19,690 nt of DNA from contig CAKTBJ010000043.1 of the NCBI GenBank assembly GCA_934533075.1, forward strand, positions 1 through 19,690. The letters run 5' to 3'. Under the pieces are notes generated by a model that was given only the letters and a program-made list of their open reading frames with translations, was not told the DNA's origin and made no database searches. Below, piece after piece: positions 14,744 through 19,690 of this stretch. Position 1 is the stretch's first letter. Each line of letters begins with the position of its first letter. The stretch is from an uncultured Paracoccus sp. (lineage in GTDB: Bacteria; Pseudomonadota; Alphaproteobacteria; Rhodobacterales; Rhodobacteraceae). A program made the position numbers and the translations under genes.

Positions 14744-16518
14744 GACGACACCTGTTCGCGCAGGATCGAGACAGTCAGAGAAATCATCAGGTAAATCCCG
14801 GAAAAGATCAGAAGGGCGACGAAGGTGTTCTGGCCGGCGCGGGGATAGGTGGCCTCGTCCGGGGCCACCGGGGCCACCGACAGCGTGAGGTAGCGCACCT
14901 GCTTGTTGGCCTCGATCCGCGCCGCCTCAAGCTGCGCCAGCGTCGAGGCCAGCATCTGCTGGCGGGTCATCAGCTCGGCCTCGGCCATGCGCAATTCGCC
15001 GCTGACCGCCGCGAGCGAGTTGCGCGCCTCCGTGCTTTCGGTCAGTTGCAGGCGGGTCTGGGCGATCATCTCCTCCAGCCGGGCGATCTCGCCCTTCAGG
15101 GCGTCGACGCGGCTGGCATTGGGGCGCGGGTTCGATTCCAGCGTGCCCAGGTCCAGCCGCTTCTGCACCAGCTCGGCTTCCATCGCGCCGACGCGGCCCA
15201 GCACGGCGCCGCTCTCGGCCGCGGGATCGAGGATGCCCATCCGCTCCTGCAATTCCTGCACCCGGCGCTGGGCTTCCAGCACCTTGGCCTCGGCATCCTC
15301 GTAGGTGGCGCGGGCCTCGTCCAGCTGGTCGCTGCGCAGCCGGCCGGTCATCTGGTCCACCTGCTCCTCGGCATATTGGATCAGCGCCAGCGAGAAGGCC
15401 CGCGAAAGCTGCGGATCGGGGGCGACCACCTCCATGTTGATCACGCCCTCGGTCGGGTCGTAGCCGATCTTCACCGACGACTTGTAGGTGCCGAAGGCGG
15501 CCTCGTTGGTGGCGTCGGGGGCCAGCCGGGTCAGCGGGTCGATGGCCGGGTCCTGGAAGGCGCGCTTGAAGCCCATGTCCTGGTCCAGCCGCAGCATGGC
15601 ATCGCGCGAGGTCAGATAGGACTGGATCGCCACCGATTCGGGGTTCGTGGCCATCTGCGTGCCGCTGAACAGCGAACCCAGCCCGCCGCCGCCGCTGGAA
15701 TTGGCATGCTGGACCTGGAACTGCGAAAAGGTCGCGTAAAGCGGCGTCGCCTGCGTGAAGTAATACCAGCCCGTCACGATGGTCGGGATGAAGACGAAGG
15801 CCGTCAGCCGCGCGAACAGCATCCACAGCCGGCGGCGGCGGCGGCGGGCGATGTCGCGCTGGATGGTCAGGATTTCCTCGGCCCGGCGCGCCTCCGACAG
15901 CTCGCCCGGCCCGGTGGGCAGGGGCGCGCGGCCCCGCGCCGGGGCGGGCGGCGGCGGCGCCTTGGGGGCCTTGGCGGGCAGGGCCTCGCGCTTGGGCACC
16001 ACCGAGGGCAGGTTCGGCGAGGGCGCGGTGCCGGCGCGGGCGCCCTCCTCGGCCACGGCGCGGCGCAGTGCGTCACGGTGGAACGGGTCGATGCCCCGCT
16101 GGCGCAGCCTGGCCACGGCCTCCTCGGGCGAGGCGGCCTCGATCTGGTGCAGCGCGGCGATGCGTTCGGCGATGCGCAGGCGGCGGGGGGCCAGATTCTC
16201 GGCCTTCACGGCGGCGATGGCGGCGGCGAGGTCGAAATCCGGCGCCCCCTCCGCCGGGGCCTCGGCGCCGGGCGCATCGGCCTTTGCCCCATCCTCGGGG
16301 AACAGGCTGAAATTGCCGAAACCGTCATCGGTGCCGCCGTCGTTCAGCAGGGTCGCGCCGGGGCTGCCCTGCGCGCCGGGGCGGCGCGACACCTCGACCC
16401 GCGGCGCCGGCGCCGGCTTCGCGGCACCCGGACCCGCGCCCGCGCCGGTTTCCGGCAGGCGCACCACGGTTTCGTCCCGCCGCGTATGGTAAAGCTTCGC
16501 CTCAGGCGGAGTAGTCAT
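14740..16518 (-). CDS. kpsE: Capsule polysaccharide export inner-membrane protein, KpsE-like (PCP-3)
   Basis: A 592-residue polysaccharide co-polymerase/export protein that spans the periplasm and links the KpsMT transporter to the outer-membrane exporter. A long cytoplasmic N-terminus (1-~229), Pro/Ala-rich and probably disordered, is followed by an RRRRRR stretch, TM1 (~231-252, ending GWYYF), a periplasmic domain with a long coiled coil (~385-545), and TM2 (~566-585) with a short cytoplasmic tail. A Gly/Ser-rich patch ([13 protein letters not shown], 274-286) follows TM1. E. coli KpsE is about 380 residues, so the N-terminal extension is notable; a short conserved-looking piece, RQRGIDPF (139-146), sits within it. 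The start at 16518 overlaps the end of kpsT by 17 nt. The name is by family; the exact capsule type is unknown. Confidence 0.85.
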   Translation of the reverse strand: MTTPPEAKLYHTRRDETVVRLPETGAGAGPGAAKPAPAPRVEVSRRPGAQGSPGATLLNDGGTDDGFGNFSLFPEDGAKADAPGAEAPAEGAPDFDLAAAIAAVKAENLAPRRLRIAERIAALHQIEAASPEEAVARLRQRGIDPFHRDALRRAVAEEGARAGTAPSPNLPSVVPKREALPAKAPKAPPPPAPARGRAPLPTGPGELSEARRAEEILTIQRDIARRRRRRLWMLFARLTAFVFIPTIVTGWYYFTQATPLYATFSQFQVQHANSSGGGGLGSLFSGTQMATNPESVAIQSYLTSRDAMLRLDQDMGFKRAFQDPAIDPLTRLAPDATNEAAFGTYKSSVKIGYDPTEGVINMEVVAPDPQLSRAFSLALIQYAEEQVDQMTGRLRSDQLDEARATYEDAEAKVLEAQRRVQELQERMGILDPAAESGAVLGRVGAMEAELVQKRLDLGTLESNPRPNASRVDALKGEIARLEEMIAQTRLQLTESTEARNSLAAVSGELRMAEAELMTRQQMLASTLAQLEAARIEANKQVRYLTLSVAPVAPDEATYPRAGQNTFVALLIFSGIYLMISLTVSILREQVSS

Positions 16519-17155
16519 AGTATTGCTTTGCCTCTTCGAGGTTCGGGAACTGGTAGAGCTTGCCGTCGCGCAGCACCGCCGCCCGGCGGCAGAACCGCTC
16601 GATCGTCTGGGCCTGGTGCGAGACGATGATGACCGTGGCGGTCTTCAGCCGCTCGAACAGCACGCCGCCGGCCTTGCGGTTGAAATTGGCGTCGGTGGTC
16701 TGGGGCATGCCCTCGTCGATCAGGTAGATGTCGAACTCCATCGCCAGCAACAGCGAGAAGGTCAGCCGGGCGCGCATCCCAGAGCTGTAGGTGCCCACCG
16801 GCCGGTCGAAATATTCGCCGATATCGCACAGCCAGCGGCAGAATGCCTCGACATAATCGGGGTCGATGCCATAGATGCGCGCGATATAGCGCACGTTCTC
16901 GTTCGCCGACAGCTTCGGGGTCAGCCCGCCCATGAAACCCAGCGGGAAGGACACCCGGCAGGAGGAGCGAATCTGCCCCTCGTCCGGCTTTTCCAGCCCG
17001 CACATCATGTTGATCAGCGTGGTCTTGCCGGTGCCGTTGGGCGCCAGGATGCCCATCGAATTGCCCAGCTCGACCCGGAAGCTGGCCCGGTCGAGGATCA
17101 CCTTGCGCTGTCTGCCCGTCCAGAAGGACTTGGATACGTTGTCGAATTCCAGCAT
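16502..17155 (-). CDS. kpsT: Capsule polysaccharide ABC transporter ATP-binding protein KpsT
   Basis: A 217-residue ABC ATPase that energises export of capsular polysaccharide across the inner membrane; E. coli KpsT is of nearly the same length. Visible motifs: Walker A APNGTGKTT (38-46), FPLGFMGGLTPKLSANENVRYIAR region (70-93) typical of polysaccharide exporters, signature YSSGM (123-127), Walker B IYLIDE (143-148) and the switch histidine in SHQ (H180). I choose the ATG at 17155 because the protein then begins directly with the family's first strand (MLEFDNVSKSF). A GTG at 17251 and an ATG at 17212 would add an unmatched N-terminus, but the ribosome sites do not decide. It is the first gene of kpsT-kpsE-kdsA. 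The partner permease KpsM is not in the window. Confidence 0.9.
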   Translation of the reverse strand: MLEFDNVSKSFWTGRQRKVILDRASFRVELGNSMGILAPNGTGKTTLINMMCGLEKPDEGQIRSSCRVSFPLGFMGGLTPKLSANENVRYIARIYGIDPDYVEAFCRWLCDIGEYFDRPVGTYSSGMRARLTFSLLLAMEFDIYLIDEGMPQTTDANFNRKAGGVLFERLKTATVIIVSHQAQTIERFCRRAAVLRDGKLYQFPNLEEAKQYYDYSA

Positions 17156-17287
17156 TCTCGGCCCGGATGGCGGTTGGTCGGGCGCTGCCGCGAAGGGTCG
17201 CGGCCCGGCCATGATCGAGGGAACATAGGGGCCGGGCGCGTCGCTGTCCACCTTGGCAGGCGCGGCTTTCGGGCATAGCTGACAGGG

Positions 17288-17902
17288 ATGAAGAATTCCC
17301 TAACGTCCGAGGCCCTCGAAGACCCCGCCGCGCTGGCCGGGGACATCCGCGCCTGCCGGCTGTGCGCCGACCGTTTCGCCGCAACCGCGACCGCCCACCC
17401 GCCGCGCCCGGTGGCCTGGTTCCGGCCCGGCGCGCGGGTGCTGGTGGCCAGCCAGGCGCCGGGGATGCGGGTGCATGAAACCGGGCTGCCCTTCAACGAC
17501 CGGTCCGGCGACCGGCTGCGGGCATGGATGGGCGTGGATCGCGAAACTTTCTACGATTCCACCCGTATCGCCATCGTTCCAATGGCTTTCTGCTTTCCGG
17601 GCTATGACGCCAGGGGGTCAGACCTGCCGCCGCCTCCGATCTGCGCCGAGGTCTGGAGGGCGCGGGTGATGGCGCAGCTCGCGCCGCAGGTCACGCTGCT
17701 GATCGGCGCCTATGCGATGCGCTGGCATCTGGGGCATCGCGGGCCGCTGGCGCCGGCTTTGCGGGCATGGCGCGACCATGCGCCTTCGGTGTTCTGCTTG
17801 CCTCATCCCTCCTGGCGCAATACCGCTTGGCTGAAACGCCACCCGTGGTTCGAGGCCGAGACCGTGCCCGCCCTGCAAGCCCGCCTGAAGGAGGTGCTAT
17901 GA
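17288..17902 (+). CDS. Uracil-DNA glycosylase family protein
   Basis: A 204-residue member of the UDG superfamily (PF03167), which removes uracil or related bases from DNA. The active-site motif 1 region is ASQAPGMRVHETGLPFNDRSG (54-74) and the C-terminal motif is LPHPSWRNTAWLKRHPWFE (171-189), with the HPS histidine. C23-x2-C26, C102 and C119 have a spacing similar to the four cysteines of iron-sulfur UDGs (families 4/5), so a [4Fe-4S] cluster is possible. The ATG at 17288 is preceded only by a close GGG. A TTGGCA and a CATAGC hexamer upstream (17253-17279) would give a nearly leaderless transcript, which is speculative. It overlaps the next gene by ATGA (17899-17902) and diverges from kpsT. 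Confidence 0.83.
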   Translation: MKNSLTSEALEDPAALAGDIRACRLCADRFAATATAHPPRPVAWFRPGARVLVASQAPGMRVHETGLPFNDRSGDRLRAWMGVDRETFYDSTRIAIVPMAFCFPGYDARGSDLPPPPICAEVWRARVMAQLAPQVTLLIGAYAMRWHLGHRGPLAPALRAWRDHAPSVFCLPHPSWRNTAWLKRHPWFEAETVPALQARLKEVL

Positions 17903-18642
17903 CCCCGCTGGACAGCCTGTGCGCCACGCCCTTCCACGAGGCCGACGCCCCCGCCCGCGCCGCCGTCCTGCGCCGGCTGGCCGATACGCTGCTCTATGCG
18001 GCCCTGGCCGGCGAGGCGGAGGGGCAGCGCGCCGAACTGCTGCGCCTCAACGGGCCGGAGGGACCTCTGGCGCTGGCCTGCGACAGCGACGACCGGCTGG
18101 CGGGGTTCTTCGGCCGCCCGGTGGATTATGCCGCCATGCCCGGCCGGGTGCTGGCGCGGATGCTGGCCGAGGCCGGCGTGGCGCTGCTGGTCAACCCCGG
18201 CGCACCCTCGGAAATGCTGATTGATTCCGAAATGTTGTCGTGGCTTGTTACGGCTCTTTCCAGTGGCCCCGATGCCGGCGAGGATGCCGCGCGCCTCTCC
18301 CCGCCCGATGCGGGGGCTGCGGCTGCCTTCCTGCCTGCCCTGGGCGAGCGGCTGGCCGACATGGCCGGGCTGGCGCAGGCGGCGGTGCTGACCCGCGCCA
18401 CCTGGGCGGACGGGCGGCAAGGGCATCTGCTGCTGGTGCAGGGCGCCGAGCCGGCCCATGAGCCGGCCATCGCCAAGGCCATCGGCGAGCTGGCGGCCTT
18501 CCTGCCGCCCTTGCCGGGTGGCCTCGATGTCAGCTTCGCCCCCCTGACCCCGCCCGAAGGCGCCCCGCGCATCGTGATCGAGGCCCCGCCTGCGCCGCCG
18601 CCGGAGCCGAAACGCGAGAAAGGCCCGCCAATCCTGCGGTGA
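17899..18642 (+). CDS. SseB family protein
   Basis: A 247-residue protein resembling the SseB-like family (the N-terminal domain of enhanced-serine-sensitivity protein SseB), a group of unknown biochemical role widespread in Rhodobacterales. The N-terminal domain (~1-125) has the pattern DTLLYAALAGE...AFDSDDRLAGF-like (here ALACDSDDRLAGFFG) and GVALLVNPGAPSEMLID. The C-terminal half repeats an Ala-rich alpha/beta unit and ends in a Pro-rich basic tail (APPAPPPEPKREKGPP). The ATG at 17899 has a strong AAGGAGG site and overlaps the stop of the UDG gene by ATGA. The frame is open further upstream only because of high GC. No link to type III secretion is implied. Confidence 0.8.
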   Translation: MTPLDSLCATPFHEADAPARAAVLRRLADTLLYAALAGEAEGQRAELLRLNGPEGPLALACDSDDRLAGFFGRPVDYAAMPGRVLARMLAEAGVALLVNPGAPSEMLIDSEMLSWLVTALSSGPDAGEDAARLSPPDAGAAAAFLPALGERLADMAGLAQAAVLTRATWADGRQGHLLLVQGAEPAHEPAIAKAIGELAAFLPPLPGGLDVSFAPLTPPEGAPRIVIEAPPAPPPEPKREKGPPILR

Positions 18643-18655
18643 ACGGCGGACCGCA

Positions 18656-18668
18656 GGCACCGGGTGCC
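18656..18668. repeat. 13-bp palindrome after the SseB gene
   Basis: GGCACC-g-GGTGCC is a perfect palindrome 14 nt past the SseB stop codon and 67 nt before the LysE start. It may be a weak terminator (TCCTT follows) or an operator for the exporter gene. Confidence 0.4.
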
Positions 18669-18672
18669 GTCC

Positions 18673-18699
18673 TTGAATATACCCCGGCAACGGTATCTC
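18673..18699 (+). promoter_or_regulatory. Possible promoter of the LysE-family exporter gene
   Basis: TTGAAT (18673-18678) and TATCTC (18694-18699) lie 15 bp apart, shorter than ideal, and end 35 nt before the ATG. The region is locally A/T-richer than its surroundings. Confidence 0.28.
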
Positions 18700-18734
18700 A
18701 TGCCCGCCATATCCCGCTCGGCTGGAGGCTTTCC

Positions 18735-19346
18735 ATGAGCATCGAATATCTGCTGACGGCCTTCGTCATCTGCCTCGCGCCGGGCATCGGCGTGGTCTAT
18801 ACGCTGTCGGTTGCCCTCGGCGGCGGTATGCGCGCCGGGTTCTGGGCCGCGACAGGCTGCACGATCGCCACCGTCTTTCATCTGGTCGTGGCGATGGCCG
18901 GCCTGGCGGCGATCCTTCACACCAGCGCGGTCCTGTTCCAGACGATCAAGCTCGCCGGGGTGTCCTATCTGCTCTGGATGGCCTGGGCCGTGCTCAACGA
19001 CAGGGGCGGGCTGTCGGTGCGGCCAAGCACGCCGGTCGCGCCGGGCATGCTGGTATGGCGCGGCATCCTGTTGAACATCCTGAACCCCAAGCTGCCGCTG
19101 TTCTTCGTGGCCTTCATCCCCCAGTTCGTTCCGGTGGGCAGTTCGGCGGGCCTGCTGTTCGAACTCGGCCTCGGCTTCACGGCCATGACCTTCGTGGTAT
19201 TCATGGGCTATGTCGCGATTGCCAACACCGGGCGCCAGCGCCTGCTGCAAAGCGAGCGGGCGATGAACTGGCTGCGCCGCGCCTTCGCGGCCTCCTTTGC
19301 CGCGCTGGGGCTGAAGCTGGCCGGTGAGGGAATGAGCCAGGGCTAG
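18735..19346 (+). CDS. LysE/RhtB family amino-acid exporter
   Basis: A 203-residue inner-membrane protein with five to six hydrophobic segments, the normal size for the LysE/RhtB family of amino-acid and metabolite exporters. Family signatures are APGIGVVYTLSVALGGGMRAGFWAATG near the N-terminus and ILLNILNPKLPLFFVAFIPQFV in the middle (the NPK motif), with a C-terminal TM followed by a short tail. The substrate cannot be read from sequence. The ATG at 18735 is supported by GGAGG six bases upstream; the frame extends upstream to 18639 without similarity. It lies 92 nt after the SseB gene and may have its own promoter. It converges on trpS across a shared terminator. Confidence 0.9.
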   Translation: MSIEYLLTAFVICLAPGIGVVYTLSVALGGGMRAGFWAATGCTIATVFHLVVAMAGLAAILHTSAVLFQTIKLAGVSYLLWMAWAVLNDRGGLSVRPSTPVAPGMLVWRGILLNILNPKLPLFFVAFIPQFVPVGSSAGLLFELGLGFTAMTFVVFMGYVAIANTGRQRLLQSERAMNWLRRAFAASFAALGLKLAGEGMSQG

Positions 19347-19368
19347 CGAGATACACCGCCGAAAGGGA

Positions 19369-19392
19369 AAGGCCCGCCGGATAGCGGGCCTT
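19369..19392. terminator. Bidirectional intrinsic terminator between the exporter gene and trpS
   Basis: AAGGCCCGC (19369-19377) and GCGGGCCTT (19384-19392) form a perfect 9-bp stem with a 6-nt loop, placed between two convergent genes. On the minus strand the stem is followed by TCCCTTTC, and on the plus strand by TCCGTGT, so termination is better supported for trpS. Confidence 0.8.
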
Positions 19393-19405
19393 CCGTGTAA
19401 ACCCC

Positions 19406-19690
19406 TCACCCTTTGGGATGCAGTATCCCCATGATCTCCTGCGTCTCGCGCAGGATCGGGCGGGCGATGGCGTCGGCGCGTTCCGCACCATCGGCAAGGA
19501 TGCGGTCGATCTCGGCCGGGTCGGCCAGATAATCCGTCATCCGCTTCGTGATCGGCGCCATCACCGACACCGCCAGATCGGCCAGAGCCGGCTTGAACGC
19601 CCCGAACCCCTGCCCCTCGAACCGCCCCAGAACCTGATCCGGCGCCTCGCCGGCCAGCGCGGCATAGATCTGCACGAGGTTGCGGGCCTC
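19406..19690 (-). CDS. trpS: Tryptophanyl-tRNA synthetase, C-terminal fragment
   Basis: The last 94 residues of a protein whose N-terminus lies beyond the right edge. The sequence starts EARNLVQIYAALAGE and includes FEGQGFGAFKPALADLAV, a PITKRMTDYL segment and RILADGAERADAIA, the anticodon-binding C-terminal pattern of class I TrpS. TrpS charges tRNA-Trp in the cytoplasm. The catalytic HIGH and KMSKS motifs are outside the window, so the call rests on the C-terminal domain alone. The frame is intact to the edge and the stop is followed by a clear terminator hairpin. Confidence 0.88.
   Translation of the reverse strand, partial: EARNLVQIYAALAGEAPDQVLGRFEGQGFGAFKPALADLAVSVMAPITKRMTDYLADPAEIDRILADGAERADAIARPILRETQEIMGILHPKG

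Overview
The window is very GC-rich, tightly packed DNA from an alphaproteobacterium. It looks most like Paracoccus or a related Rhodobacterales genus; this is inferred from GC content, family variants and a C-rich proteome, not from a marker search. Nearly everything from 1 to 17155 is on the minus strand, 17288-19346 is on the plus strand, and a minus-strand gene enters at the right edge. No integrase, transposase, CRISPR array or rRNA is visible.

Layout by coordinate: (1) 1-2015, minus: a catabolic operon of an HMG-CoA-lyase-family enzyme, a xylose-isomerase-like TIM barrel and the N-terminus of an acylating aldehyde dehydrogenase. The first two genes overlap by ATGA. (2) 2362-6537, minus: a compact three-gene cassette. 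It encodes an AAA/ABC-type ATPase carrying an N-terminal HNH-like domain that appears inactivated, a stand-alone intact HNH nuclease of the TIGR02646/PtuB type, and a DUF2235 alpha/beta-hydrolase with a GxSxG nucleophile motif. It resembles the Septu (PtuA-PtuB) anti-phage system with two unusual additions, and is the most interesting part of the window. (3) 6792-10413, minus: a ferric-siderophore ABC importer of the FatBDCE/YclNOPQ type (binding protein, two permeases, ATPase). A good sigma-70-like promoter at 10479-10507 overlaps a dyad that could be an iron-responsive operator. (4) 10829-12016, minus: an M20 amidohydrolase. (5) 12243-13385, minus: an MltB-type lytic transglycosylase with a combined Tat-like and lipoprotein signal. 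(6) 13737-13811, minus: tRNA-Gln(UUG) with encoded CCA. (7) 13898-17155, minus: kpsT-kpsE-kdsA, overlapping genes for capsule export and Kdo-8-phosphate synthesis. (8) 17288-18642, plus: a uracil-DNA-glycosylase-family protein and an SseB-family protein, joined by ATGA. (9) 18735-19346, plus: a LysE/RhtB exporter. (10) 19369-19392: a shared terminator, then the C-terminus of trpS (minus).

How the parts work together: the siderophore genes form one complete importer. kpsT, kpsE and kdsA link supply of Kdo to export of a Kdo-linked polysaccharide, but no KpsM permease lies here. In the defence-like cassette the ATPase and HNH genes share a TGATG junction and the hydrolase follows after 16 nt, so all three are probably made from one transcript and in coupled amounts. 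The function proposed for this cassette is inference from domains and gene order only.
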